From: Medicago truncatula
Taxonomy: Eukaryota; Streptophyta; Magnoliopsida; Fabales; Fabaceae
Direction of reading: 5' to 3'
Length of the DNA: 64,000 nt
Assembly (NCBI RefSeq): GCF_003473485.1
Contig: NC_053045.1
Coordinates: forward strand, 61,422,494-61,486,493
This document shows positions 24,978-36,401 of the stretch, piece by piece. The stretch's first letter is position 1; each line of letters begins with the position of its first letter. The notes under the pieces are model-generated. The model worked only from the letters and a program-made list of their open reading frames with translations. It did no database searches and was not told the DNA's origin. The translations under genes and the position numbers were made by a program.

Positions 24978-25661
24978 CAGTGGCGTATCTCAGAACCTGG
25001 GGTGCAAATTTTTCAACTTCACTAATTATTATTAAAATTATAAATTTTAATATATAGAGTTTATAAGCAATAAAAAGGGTATTAGAGAATTTCATTTACA
25101 CTATATACAAAAGAAAAAGAATAAAAATATGATTAGGAATCAGAGAGTGGGAAGATATTTTTTAGTAGTTTCCCTTATAAATTTTGTTTGCAAGTAATAG
25201 CAAATGGAAAGAAAAAAAAAGTAATACTCCATCCGGTCCTATTTACAAGTGACAATTTATTTTTTAGATACACTAAATAATTTATGTATTTGGTTTAGAT
25301 TCTTGACTAAATACATACATTATTCAATGTATCTAAAAAAACCATTTTCTCTTGTAAATAGCACCGGAGGGAGTAGTAAATGCATTTATTCGGTGTAATA
25401 ATGATTAATGAACTAGAAATTGAAATTATTATCCTTAGAAACATGAGTTATGTGTTTTTGGCTGTTTTTATGGGAAAATTATGCATTAAAAGAGTCAAAT
25501 TAAGCAGTAAAAATCAATATCAGATGCATCAGTTGGTGGTGAGGTGCAAAACAAGAATTTCAGGGTATGCAAATAGCAGTAAAAGTAAGATTATTGGTGC
25601 AAATAGCGAGAATCCAGGGTGTGCAGGTGCACACCCTCAAACACAGCTGGATCCGCCCCTG
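24978..25661. mobile_element. hAT-type MITE, 684 bp, with 8-bp TSD
   Basis: The left end is CAGTGGCGTATCTCAGAACC and the right end in reverse is CAGGGGCGGATCCAGCTGTG, a hAT terminus starting CAG-GGCG. Flanks cctctaga and tctctaga match at 7 of 8 bases, the hAT TSD length. A Stowaway MITE is nested at 25227-25373. The open frame at 25380-25748 runs out of the element into flanking DNA and has no known domain. Confidence 0.85.
25227..25373. mobile_element. Stowaway (Tc1/mariner) MITE nested in hAT MITE
   Basis: Ends CTCCATCCGGTCCTATTTAC and, in reverse, CTCCCTCCGGTGCTATTTAC, flanked by TA on both sides. The 147-bp length and end sequence are typical of plant Stowaway elements. Confidence 0.9.
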
Positions 25662-26135
25662 TCTCTAGACAACCAAAAACACTCCTTACACCAGGTACAC
25701 AAGCCACACCAATGCACATCTTCTACGAATGACACCAAAATTATTTAGTGAGTTCTAGTTAAGCTTTTACAAGCATCATTTATAGCACTTTGATGTGGTT
25801 CTCTTATCCAAAATTGTTTAGGTTCGTATCACTTCGGTCTCCATCTCTGCATATTAGGACATTAGTGTCTCATTGTATTTTCAAGGAATCACATGTGTAT
25901 CGAATGTTGCTAATTAGGAACTTAAAAGCAATTAAATTCCGTTGAATTGTACTCTATCCGTTCCAAAATAACTTACTTTGATCATATTTTTAAACTAATA
26001 TACAAATATAAATATTAGCATGTAAATTGTTTTATTTCAATGAATATTTTTTAAAATTTTTATTATAGATAATCAAATATATTAATGATTAAAATTGTGT
26101 ATTGACATATATTCCGTGATTGATTGAGATATGTA
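25662..26135. other. AT-rich intergenic DNA
   Basis: A solitary Stowaway-like end (actctatccgttccaaaata) at about 25951 has no partner. Nothing else is recognised. Confidence 0.45.
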
Positions 26136-26143
26136 TTTTAAAA

Positions 26144-26850
26144 CGGAAATGATAAACGAACACAAACCTTTAAACACAATTTCGACATCACCGTATACTT
26201 GTACGGTATTTTTCATTTTTTTAATTTCTTTTATTTTTCTTTCCCTCTTCTCCTCTACTGCAACCCTCACTCACTCTCTCTCCTCTTCAACCTCCTTCGA
26301 TCTCTCTCCACACAAACATGCTCAGCCTCCGCTCCCTCTTCGATAAGCTTCCGACCGCCGCAACATCCACCATTTCTCTCCGGCAGCGTGTGACGGCAGG
26401 CGTAACATCCAGATCTAGACATCATTTGAAGGTCCGCGATGGTGTTGACGATGACGGGAGGCGATGATTGATGATGGTGATTGTGAGGAAGAGGTGTGGT
26501 GCTGACAGTGGGAGGTTGGTGGTGGTGGGGAGGCCAACGGTGGGAGATCTGGAGGACAGTGAGAGTTCAGAGAGATGGAGAGAGAAAGAGAATGGACGGG
26601 GGTCACTGCGTCGGAGGATGGTGACGGTGGTGGTGGGAGGACGGAGGTGTTGCGAGGACAGTGGTTATGGACTTGTGGTTCAGTTCTGAGAGAAACTAAA
26701 CAGAAGAGAGAATGAATGATGTGGCACGAGGTAGAGAAACAAAAGAGGGTGTGTGGTGGTTTTACAAAGCTGCCCTTAACTTAAGGTTGAAATGACAAAA
26801 CTGGATGTTGGTATTGTGTTTAAAATTTTGTGTCTAGTTATCATTCCTCG
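26144..26850. mobile_element. 707-bp TIR element with GC-rich core, second full copy
   Basis: The left end CGGAAATGATAAACGAACAC and the right end in reverse CGAGGAATGATAACTAGACAC are followed by AACACAAT tracts, as in the copy at 18048. Both flanks carry ttttaaaa (26136-26143 and 26851-26858), an 8-bp TSD, though it is itself palindromic. The core (26300-26690) is GC-rich with a CT-rich left half and a GGTGGTGG-rich right half; the ORFs there are not conserved in the sister copy. Confidence 0.75.
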
Positions 26851-27150
26851 TTTTAAAATGGAAAGGATAGTGGTTTGCCAAATTATTTCATAAAACCGTG
26901 TCTAACTTTTTTAGCTATACGTGCATTGTGGTGAAGTTTAAAGGCAATTCCAGCTTGTTTTGCTAAAAGTTTAAGGTGATTTAAAATATATTTAATGATG
27001 TCGTACGTTTTGTTTTTAACAGTAATCAAGGTCAACATTATCCAACTTATCCTCTAAACTAGGCTCTGCCCACATTGAGTTGAAATAGTGACCCTTGAAG
27101 CCATGCACACAATGTGAACCAGTTAAGCAAAAACATGCCGTTGAAAATAA

Positions 27151-27922
27151 ATAATTATAAAGTAAATTACACTCTTCTCCCTTCAAAGATACTTAAATTA
27201 CACTTCCATCTCCTCTTATGTTAAAATATACACTCTGCTCCCTTGAAAAAAAATTATACTTCCCTATCATATAAGATGCTTGAATTACAATCACCTCCCT
27301 TAATAAATAAATATGCATTACACTTTAATCTATTTTAACATAAATAAATATTTTTATGATATATATAAATTTTGAACCACCATTTAAGGAAAATAAATTC
27401 ATCACTTTATAATTTAAATGTCAATGATAATTAAATTTGAATATTTTCTTATTAATTTTATAATTTAGAATATAAAATTAACTTTTAAATAACCATACTT
27501 TATTGTCTTTAGTAATTTTTCACATATTTTAATTTTATTTTGGGTTGTTTCGTATTTTATAATAAGGTTTAAAATTATATGTTAATGCAACTGTGAATAA
27601 AAATATAGGGAAAAATATGTATTCAAATTTTGATTATATTAAAATAGACCCGCAATACCATTTTTTTTAATTATGTTAGATTATCAATTTTTTTGCTAGA
27701 TTATTAGAAATAAAAAAAAATTATTGAGGAAGTAAAGTTTAGGTCTTAACATAAAAGGGGAGGGGAATGTAATTCAAGCTTCTCTTAGGGGAGGGAAGTG
27801 AAATATTTTCTAATGTGTTTTGAATAAAAGGGGGGGGGGGAGTGTATATTTCAACTTAAGAGGGGAGGGGAGTGTAATTCATGCATCTTTGAGGGAAGGA
27901 GAGTGTAATTTACTCATAATTA
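27151..27922. mobile_element. 772-bp inverted-repeat element
   Basis: The left arm ATAATTATAAAGTAAATTAC with actcttctcccttcaaagat is matched in reverse by the right arm, ATAATTATGAGTAAATTACAC with tctccttccctcaaagatgc. Pairing extends with CT-rich and GA-rich stretches for more than 100 bp each side. It includes an 11-base G-run (27830-27840). No coding sequence and no clear TSD. Confidence 0.75.
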
Positions 27923-28985
27923 TACCCTAAATTGTTAGTTACAATTATTAATTGTTTACTGTTTCACAAAGAAAATAAGAGTTTCTAGTTAAGAGTTTAG
28001 GGGAACCCTTAAATTATAGTGACATACATGTCTCTTTTAGTTGAATAACCACATGTCTCTTATTTTTTATGAAGAAAAAAAAAAAGTGAACCGAGCATCA
28101 TAACAAATGTATTTTAATATTTACCTTACCCATCAATGAGATTCTAACCTGAGTACGGAACTTGAACTCATACCTTTATAAACAGAAACAAATGGATGAA
28201 GGTGTATGTAATTGGGAACAGTTCCAACTTGTTTATTCTGCTAGCCGTGATTATTAAATGATTGTTTTTTCCTATAACTGTGATCGGAGGGTGTATATAA
28301 TTAGTAGATATTAATATATCTTCAATATTTTGGATATAAAATGGTAAAGTTTTTTAGCTTCGACACCCCTATATGTCACCCAGTCACCACTAATCGAGAT
28401 ATTTGAATATGTTGCTCCTTGTAAAAGAATAAGTCAACTTCTTAACAACAAATCTAACATGCGTTTATAATTCTAGAGGGTTTTGTATCAACTTATTCAT
28501 GGTTTCAATTTCTTTCTTTGATCATTTATTTTAAATTTTTTTGGTACAGGGTTTGTATCAATTTACTATTTCTTCGAGTGAATTTGTGTTTTGCACGTTC
28601 CACTTCATATACTACTTGAATTCATTGCTTGTAATTTTATTAGATTTTTAGTGATCGAGCAAATTAAACGCATTACTTTGGGTCTCTAAATGTTGCAAAC
28701 CTTTCGGCGACTGCAGCGCGGTCGTCTCCGTTGCTCATGCACACTGCAATTTTCAAGATTGTTTTAAGCTTTCTTTAGTCTAATCTCGTGTGCAAAGCTT
28801 ATAGGCTTGCTTTTTCTTGACGCATTCAATTAAAATTGTGTGGCCATCCCAATGAAAATTGTAGTATTATTGTAATTCATCTCGACAACATCACCCACCA
28901 TAAATCTAAATGCAAGTTTTTTTTTTTTTTTTTTTGACACAACAAATTTGAAGGTTTACTATTAAAGATGTAAATAGGTCAAACC
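27923..28985. other. AT-rich intergenic DNA
   Basis: No gene recognised. A T-run of 18 with 'gacacaac' at 28917-28942 may be the poly(A) end of a retroposon on the - strand, but no body could be read. Confidence 0.4.
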
Positions 28986-28989
28986 GACC

Positions 28990-29735
28990 GACCGATCGAG
29001 TGGGATAAAAACCTAGTCATTCTTAAAAAAGATCTTTTAATTATCGAAAACCTAGTCTTTGGAGACATGTTATTACTACTATGTTTTCCATTCCAAGTTA
29101 TGGTGATATTGATCGTCATGAATATGCCTGGAAGTTTACCAATCATGAAGAGTATAATGTGAAATCGTCCTACCATATTATTGTGGAGGACCGAGTGGAT
29201 AAATAGTATTCTTCGTGTTAATGGAAATTGAGTGAAAATTTGAAAGTTGAAAGGCTAAAATATGGTTTTGAATGCCTCATTTTGGTTTTCGTCTATGTAA
29301 TTCTTTTTTTTTTGTTCTTGGTCCCTGCAAATATGTCTCGTTTTGGTTTTCGTCTCTGACCTCACTTTTGTGATGATTTACACACGTGACATATGATAAC
29401 CGAACCCATTTATTAGAAAAATAGTCCCTGCAAAATCTTTTGATTTTTAAAAAGGTTCTTGCAAAATATTTTGCAGGGACCAAAAACAACAATTTTTTTT
29501 ACAGGGACTAAAACCAAAACGGGACATATTTGCAGGGACCAAAACCATATTTTAGCCAGCTTAAAAATTCCTCAAAAAGTAAAGGTGTTCCTTTAGCGTG
29601 TAGTTCTGAGTTGTGTCTTTCTAGACATTGTCATCAAGTGTGTTCTAAATTGTTTTGATCACTACATTCATTCTAATGTTAATTATGAAAATGAACGGGA
29701 TACATTTTTTGGATGTAACAAAGTCCAATAGGTAT
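28990..29735 (+). pseudogene. LINE reverse-transcriptase end, decayed and split by a MITE
   Basis: The + strand can be read as GDIDRHEYAWKFTNHEEYNV then KSSYHIIVEDRVDK-stop, and beyond the MITE LKIPQKVKVFLWRV. These resemble the 'W-x-x-T-x-x-G-x-Y-x-V-x-S-G-Y' and 'W-x-x-x-x-P-x-K-x-x-x-F-x-W-R' motifs of the zinc-binding region after plant L1-like reverse transcriptase. Stops and frame breaks show that it is dead. The MITE at 29253-29557 sits between the two halves, so it came later. Confidence 0.65.
29253..29557. mobile_element. 305-bp TIR element inside a LINE relic
   Basis: The left end GGCTAAAATATGGTTTTG is exactly matched in reverse by the right end (caaaaccatattttagcc has one change). 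Subterminal 'tttggttttcgtct' and 'gggacatatttgcagggacc' pair within the arms. It belongs to the 'ggtccctgcaaatatg' type common in legume DNA. TSD not clear. Confidence 0.85.
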
Positions 29736-29832
29736 GAGCCGCGAGTGGATTATGGTCAACCATACACACCCTTAACCGTTTTAAGAGATAAGAACTACTC
29801 TAGTTTGAAAAGTAAATGAGATATTTATGAGA

Positions 29833-29969
29833 AATGATATTTGTATAATTAATTTGTGATAATTTTTTGACAACTTTCTCTCTAATACTTACGTTATTCT
29901 CTTTCCATTGTTTTTGATCAATAAAAAGAGAAAAAAAAAATTATCACAAAAGTTGTTCAAATATTACTA
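29833..29969. mobile_element. MITE, about 137 bp
   Basis: The left end AATGATATTTGTATAATTAA and the right end in reverse AGTAATATTTGAACAACTTT are similar, and the core 'tccattgtttttgatcaata' is shared with the copy at 13664-13812. The element lies about 380 bp upstream of the IAA33 start. Confidence 0.7.
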
Positions 29970-30348
29970 CTTATATTTTATAAGGGAAAAATTAGTAGTA
30001 ATAGTTATAGGATTTGAGTATACTATTAAATATGATCTTGAAAAAGTAAAACTAAGCCACGAGAGTGGGGTGGATTCTAGACATCTATCTGACCACTCCC
30101 GACATTTGTGCTTACTACATGTACATTTTCATTTCTCAACATCAATCAAATATATATATGTATCATCAAATATAGTGCCCCAGGAACACCACAAACAAAC
30201 CCTTTTCTGTTTTGATCCATTTCTACCTACAATTAGATTCAAAATTAACTAGTTACATCCAATTACCATTTGCACTAGGACTCTTGAGTGCACAACTGCA
30301 CATGCACATATATTTCCTCTTCTTTGGTAAATTTGCACAACTATACTC

Positions 30349-31599
30349 ATGATGAACAGTTTTGACCCCCAAAGATGGCAACAAGATCATAGAAGACAGA
30401 AAAATATCATAGGTGCATCATCTTCAACTAGTTCTTCATCTTTGGCTAATTTCTATGCCAGTAATAATAAAAAAACCAAGTACAACAAACTTCAAACACT
30501 CTCACATGGGCTTGAGCTGGATGATGATCTTGTCTCTAGTAGTGTAGTTCCTGCTGTGACAGTTGTGTTGGAGGGCCGTTCGATCTGCCAACGCATCAGC
30601 CTTCACAACCACGGTAGCTACCAAAGTCTGGCCAAGGCTCTCCGCCAGATGTTTGTCGATTGCACGGATGACTGCGACGCCGGTGATCATCATCTTGATC
30701 TTTCTAATGCCATTCCTGGTCATGTTATTGCCTATGAAGACATGGAGAATGATCTTCTTCTTGCTGGTGATCTTACCTGGAAGTAAGCATCGATCTTGTT
30801 CATCTCTCAATTATATATATAAATTTCTCTCTTCCTTAATTAATTATTATGAGCTATTTAATTTGCTTGTTTATAAATGCTTGAGAAAAATATAGCTTCT
30901 AAATGAAAAACTATATAATCAGTTGTCAATCATGCCATATAATTCCTGTAAAAAAAATAAAAAAATCATGCCATATAAATAGTTGAAAATTTTACGTTAC
31001 TATAATACTTCAGATTGTATTCTTGTCAAAAAAAATTAAAATAATACTTCATATTGTGGTGGCTGATGGTTCCATCCAAACCACTTTAATTTTTGTGTTA
31101 ACCCTCCTGTTCTTATCAGAAAGAGGTCTGGAGTTTGGTTGTTCCATCCAAGAATTAAGTTCAGATTCTCCTGAAGATATGTCATTTGGTAAAACTCATT
31201 AACCATTTGATCATAATCACTTGATTAACTTATATTCTATTATTTGTTATTAGAAGAATAAAAATTTGAATTACCAACATAAATTAGAATTGAAAACATA
31301 TATAAAGAGTCTTTTTCAAATTTTGTGTCGCTGACACTTAACAATTAACATTACATTTGAGATGGATTTTTTTTTTTCGTTTTTAATTTTTATTTTGTAA
31401 ATTCAATTTTTTAATAGAGCTAATTGGCTTATAATTTGTATTTATTTATTATTATAAGCATGCATTGATTATTATTATTCTGATAGTTATGTTATGTGTG
31501 TTTGCATTCAGAGATTTTGTACGTGTGGCAAAGAGAATTCGGATACTTCCAGCGAAGGGGAACTCAAGGAAAGGTACAAGAAGTACAGGAGAGGCATAA
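30349..31599 (+). CDS. IAA33: Non-canonical Aux/IAA protein IAA33
   Basis: Aux/IAA proteins are nuclear partners of auxin response factors; IAA33 is an odd member that lacks domain I (repression) and domain II (the TIR1 degron). Exons: 30349-30782 and 31512-31599, joined in frame to give 522 bp, 173 residues (Arabidopsis IAA33 is about the same size). The N-terminal 60 residues are Ser- and Asn-rich and low in complexity. The PB1-type C-terminal half is very conserved: VVPAVTVVLEGRSICQRISL, HGSYQSLAKALRQMF, DLSNAIPGHVIAYEDMEND, LLLAGDLTWKDFVRVAKRIR. The second exon ends ILPAKGNSRKGTRSTGEA. No LxLxL or GWPPV motif is present, as expected. Two ATGs are adjacent (30349 and 30352); the first is used. 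A poly(A) signal, aataaaa, is near 31836. Confidence 0.95.
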
Positions 31600-33765
31600 G
31601 CTTATCTACCACATCAAAAACATGAAAGATGGTTAATCGTTTTGGGATTGTTAATTTAATTTGTACTTTCAGGAAAAGTATGAAGTAAATTAAAATAATT
31701 TGGCTATATAAAGATGGTCAGTAATAAGATCGGTGTACTAATATAACGCCAGCAAGAAATGCTGGTTGATTATGAGTAAGTTAATTAATCCAATTGAAAT
31801 TACATGTAAGTAAAGTTGTGCTTTAATTTGTATGAATAAAAGGGATATTGATTCTGAAAAATGATATTGTATAACACACATCATTTTTACTAACAATCAG
31901 CAAAAGTATTTTGTTTTTTCTGAAAAAGGACACTTTTATGTATGTGTGTGTGTATATATAGAATAAAACTAATAGATACATTGATAAGCAAGAGAGTGGG
32001 AGAGATATGATAAGTGATACATTGAATCTAGAGGAGAGATTGGGAGTTAACGAAGTGTCTGAATGGTTTAGGAGAAGTTAAATATCTATAGAAAGAAGGT
32101 ATCTAAAAGTTTCACCAAAAATAGAAGATATCTACAAATATTATGCAAAGGCTAGTTTTAATTTATATATGGAATCGTTATTTTTTTATTTTTTTGTCAC
32201 GATATGCAATCGTTATTTATTTATTTAATTTTTTTTAATAGATTTTAGAAGAAGAAAAAAATCTAGGTATTGTTAGATTTTTATCTAAAAAAAAAATATA
32301 GTGTGTGCTTGTTAGAAGCTTTTTTTTGTTAGGAGCTTAATCATGTGTAAACTTTTTGTAGAAGGTGTATCTGCAAAAGTTGAAAGATATATAGCTTTTA
32401 ATTTAAAGGGAAACTTGATCGGCTGAGATCTTCATTCAAGCATTCATTTAGGGTGCAAAACGATGAAATAACTAAGGAAAAACATGAAATCAATCATTCA
32501 TTTCTCTCTTACTCCCTCTTTTGGTATGCTTTGTTTGAATCCAGAGTAGAATGAAATGTAATTATCACTCTATTTTTTGGACAGGAAAATGCTTACCATA
32601 ACAACAAATAGTATCACGAGGAGATTACATACAATAGAATCAATAGCACTGCACACTTGAAAGTTTGACCTTAATAACACCCATTACCTCCTTCTTTTCC
32701 GGCCATAACAGGTTTTAATTGGTACAAATTCATGAGAGATTCGGGATAAAACACCTCGCAGCTTTATATTCTATGATAGAGTGAAATAAAGTTCACATTC
32801 TCTTTTACTCCCATTAAATTCCGATATATTTGAGCTTGATTTTATTACTCCTAATTTATCAAAGGGTAATGCAGGCCAGGCCTCACAGTTTATTTGCCTA
32901 TTATTACGATTTACGACTCAAATATAACAAGAACAAACTAAGAAAGAAAAACAGTTTGTTTGCCTACTATTACGATTTACGACTCAAATGTAACAAGAAC
33001 AAACTAAGAAAGAAAAACAATTGCATTTATTTCCCAAGAATTGAAACTGGTCACAGTTTTTTTAATGGCAAATCAGGTACAAGGGATAAGCCTACCAAAA
33101 AAATTTACGATGTTAAAAGAAATATTGACACTTAAACTCTAGTTAATAATTAAATGCTCTTCCACATATATGCAAGTTGGGTGATGCTGATTAAGCCCAT
33201 TGTGTTGTTGCCCCCTCTACTAATGGATTTTTGTTAGCTTGTGTTAATGGTCCAATATGCATGTCATTAAAGTATAAACATGCACTGAACTTTCATAGAT
33301 GTGCTCCCATGCTAGTTTCAGTGCACACAAGAATGATTTAGGATTTGACGTTTTGCATTTCACTACAGGAGTCCTCCACCACCCTACAGTATTCTCTGTA
33401 TCACGTACTCTAAAGTATACCATCTATGATGTCTGTTAAGTTTTATCCCACTCGTTCCATAATAGCCGATCAATTTGCAAAAATATTTTGTCTCCAAATC
33501 ACTTTCAGTTTTATATATGGTCAATGATGAGAGTAATGTAGTAAAATTAAGAATTTCTCTATCCCTTTCTCATGAATACATTTTTTTTAAGAGTCGTGCT
33601 AACATGGGTCCAAAGAACATACGTTAATGATTCCACAAATAATTTTATTTATTTTTTCGATTACTTGAATGCTCATTTACAATCCAAGTAAGGTAGATGG
33701 TCGGATTGTGGAATGATGTTAACCACGCTGTACTCGATCACCATCGCTTCAACCATAACTGTTAT
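31600..33765. other. IAA33 3' flank and AT-rich intergenic DNA
   Basis: No gene is supported. It contains the tandem duplication at 32885-33019 and, near 33597, a single end of the hairpin MITE family (gtgctaacatgggtcc). Confidence 0.45.
32885..33019. repeat. Tandem duplication, 66-bp unit, two copies
   Basis: Two adjacent copies share 'attacgatttacgactcaaa' and 'aacaagaacaaactaagaaa' with only a few changes. The 66-bp unit is a multiple of three, so the frame crossing it stays open for 101 codons; that ORF is not otherwise supported. Confidence 0.9.
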
Positions 33766-33774
33766 TTTTCTTTA

Positions 33775-34088
33775 GGCTTAATAGCATTTTTAGCCCCCTA
33801 ACTTTTTCAAAGTTGCGATTTTGGCCCCCTAAGAAAAACAAACTACAAAACCACCCCCTAAATTTTGCACATGTGGCAGTTTTGGCCCCCAAGGCCAATT
33901 TGGACTCAGTCTACGCTGACGTGGCACCCTAAGTGAGGTGCCACGTGTTTTTTTTTTACCAAAAATTGGCCTTAGGGGGGCCAAAACTGCTACAGTTACA
34001 GAGCTTAGAGGCAGTTTTGTAGTTTTTTTCTTAGTGGGTCAAAATCGCAACTTCGTGAAAGTTAGGGGGTGAAAACTGTTATTAAGCC
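33775..34088. mobile_element. Mutator-like MITE, 314 bp, perfect 9-bp TSD
   Basis: The left end GGCTTAATAGCATTTTTAGC and the right end in reverse GGCTTAATAACAGTTTTCAC continue into 'ccccctaactttttcaaagt'-type arms. Both flanks are ttttcttta (33766-33774 and 34089-34097). The 9-bp TSD and G-rich ends suggest Mutator. It has no coding sequence. Confidence 0.88.
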
Positions 34089-34097
34089 TTTTCTTTA

Positions 34098-34713
34098 TTG
34101 CAAACTCTGACACAAGAACATGCTCAGAGAATGGCCACCATTTTTTGGAGTTTATGGAAGCATCAGAATCTTAAACTTTGGAAGGATGAGAATGATTTGT
34201 CTGAATCTTAAACTTTGAAAGGATGAGAGTGAGTTGTCCGCTAATATTGTTGATAGAGCACATCATCTTATAGAAGATTGGAAGTCCGCAAACACTCCAC
34301 GAAGTGCGAACAACCAGCAACAAGTCCCACAAGGTACTACCTCTCAGTTTCAGCATACGGAGGCAACGATGTTGCCGTCCTCTTCTTCCGGTTCAATAGC
34401 TCAAACGTGATGGCAGAGGCCACAATGTCGACTTTGTGGTGGCTTCAAAAACAACCAATAATTTTTTTCATGCTAACTGGTGTGATGTTTTAGAATTTGA
34501 CCATATTATTACAACTTGGAAAAGTATCTTTTCTTCTCAATTTACAAACTCTCGAGTCGAGTTCAACAGACGACAAGCAAATGAGGTAGCTCGTACACTT
34601 GGAGAAGAAGCTCCATTATAAGCTAATCTCACAATTTATTTTGATATTCCCATTGTATTAACAATATTATTATTAATGAGATGTTGTAAACATCTTTTCT
34701 TTAAAACAAAAAA
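34098..34713 (+). pseudogene. LINE RNase H-like 3' end, decayed
   Basis: Readable pieces in different frames are MATIFWSLWKHQNLKLWKDE, and near the end DHIITTWKSIFSSQFTNSRV then EFNRRQANEVARTLGEE, which match the tail of the RNase H domain in plant L1-like elements (S-R-V-E-F-x-R-R-Q-A-N-x-V-A-H). Between them lies an imperfect tandem copy (gaatcttaaactttgg) and several stops. An A-rich end at about 34700 fits a retroposon tail. Confidence 0.7.
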
Positions 34714-34812
34714 TATCAAATTAATAGAAAAGAAGGGAAGGATCAAGACTTGATTTGTAAATTGAAGCCAAAATAAAAACTCAGCAACTATTACAGATTT
34801 TGTCTTTTTAAC

Positions 34813-35091
34813 ATGGATAATTTTAATTGGATCAAATTTGTTCCCACAATGGTTTTCACTTTTCAGCTCTCTTAATTTTATTTTTTTTATTTTTTTTTCC
34901 TACCAGACAGAATGGCCCCGGTGGTAGAGCTTCAACAATCATGCGATGTGGGAAGCAATGAATATACATGTTGCATAACTGGTTGTACTATATATTGTCA
35001 TCAAAATTGTATCTTCTTTGGATACAGAAGTGGTGCATTTTGTAAAGATACATTAGGTGGGAAACTAAAAATGTGTTGTTGCTATAAGTAG
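34813..35091 (+). pseudogene. Ten-cysteine defensin-like secreted peptide, stop in signal peptide
   Basis: From ATG at 34813 to TAG at 35089 one frame runs 92 codons with a single TAA at 34873 (codon 21). Before the stop it reads MDNFNWIKFVPTMVFTFQLS, and after it an aromatic, hydrophobic stretch (FYFFYFFFLP), together the shape of a signal peptide. The rest is a small Cys-rich domain: C-x8-CC-x3-C-x3-C-x3-C-x10-C-x10-CCC-YK-stop. Spacing of this kind is typical of plant defensin-like and related secreted peptides, which are numerous in legumes and act in defence, symbiosis or reproduction. An ATG at 34912 would start after the stop but has no signal sequence. 'ttttttttcctaccag' at 34891-34906 could instead be a splice acceptor, with the signal exon elsewhere upstream; no such exon with a good donor was found. 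Reading it as a recently broken one-exon gene is simplest. Confidence 0.6.
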
Positions 35092-36401
35092 CGATTCACT
35101 TTAATTAATAAAATAAAAGATGAAGTTTAACTTATCTTTATGCCTTGCAAATTGTATGAATTTGGGGGAAAAAATGATAATCTTGGTTCAGATACATTCT
35201 CATGTTACAAATTTAGATTAACTTATTTGCAATTCTAATGTAAATATTTTTACACCGTCAACCAATTATATTTTTTCTGATTGTAAAAATTGTACGATTT
35301 TAATTATAACTATTTTTAAAGACATGCACGTAAATGATTGTAATTTATTGACTGTGAATAATATTTTACACTAGCAGTATTCTAAAACGTAAACTCTATT
35401 CATTTTGAATTGTAAAATAATCAAAAAGTTAGAACTCTACATATCAAATTGTTACTAGAAAAACTATAATTTTATAAAGTGTCATACTAACATGTGTCCT
35501 TAGGACATGTGTTAAGGCTTCCATGAGTGGTAAATATTTATTGAAATAAATTGGTATAATTTTCAATACATATTGAAAAAATTACATGGAATATATAGAC
35601 CAGGTTAAAAAAAATTGTTTTTAGAAATTAGTATGTATTGGAGAATGATCAAGGCAAGCAGTGTAAAAATATTTCGAATTAGTTCGTACAGTAAAGTGAG
35701 CCATACCACAAATGCTATGTTAATAATGTTAATATTGGTTGAATATAAGAAAATCGTTAGTCGAATTTATTTGTGGAAAGGTTAAACGTATTATACACAT
35801 CAAGCTGGAAATCAATCTTTATCAAACGATCAACATTTTACAATGAACAAACTATAATTTTCTATATATACAGATTAGAGCTACACATGTCCATAATGCT
35901 TGAAATTAGTAGTCAATTTTGTCAAAACCAAACTGCTCAACTAATCGGTCAAACCATATATTATGAAATGTGATGGATTACAAGAATTATTTAAAACTTG
36001 GTTAGTTCAATCATCTTTATGAAATGTGATACACATTCATAATAAATAATAGCAAGTGTTCTAATTGGAGGAATTTGAATATGGGTTTCATAGAAATTGT
36101 TCAGGGACCATAATTAAGCTACGGTAGCAATAGAATAAATCATTTGTTACCTTTCATCAACCAATACATAAAAAAAGGAGAACATTCTACATAATAGTGT
36201 GGTTTGCTGAAGAGTTGCATAGTTTATTACCATTGGAGCAAAATTTGCATGAGTTGCATAAATATGACAAGACGTTCTGGGGAACCATTTAATAATAGTG
36301 TATGAAATCCAAAATGGATTCCTCAAAAAATGACTATTGTAGATGCTCTAAGATTGGACAGCTTTTAAAATTGAATGACAGGCAGTCTTGAAAGCTCACA
36401 T
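35092..36401. other. AT-rich intergenic DNA
   Basis: No gene is seen. At 35484-35515 the tract ctaacatgtgtccttaggac is a single end of the hairpin MITE family. A gentle poly(A)-type signal on the - strand side near 36370 probably belongs to the phosphatase 3' UTR. Confidence 0.45.

Noticed and set aside
25380..25748. 122-codon ORF near the hAT MITE
   Set aside because: It crosses the element end at 25661 into unrelated DNA, so it is a chance frame.
26131..26689. Protein genes within the TIR element at 26144
   Set aside because: Frames exist because the DNA is GC-rich with few stops; translations are Ser/Pro- or Arg-rich with no known domain and no support from the sister copy.
32830..33135. 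101-codon ORF over the tandem duplication
   Set aside because: The frame stays open only because the repeat unit is 66 bp, a multiple of three; the translation has no known similarity and Lys/Asn-rich bias.
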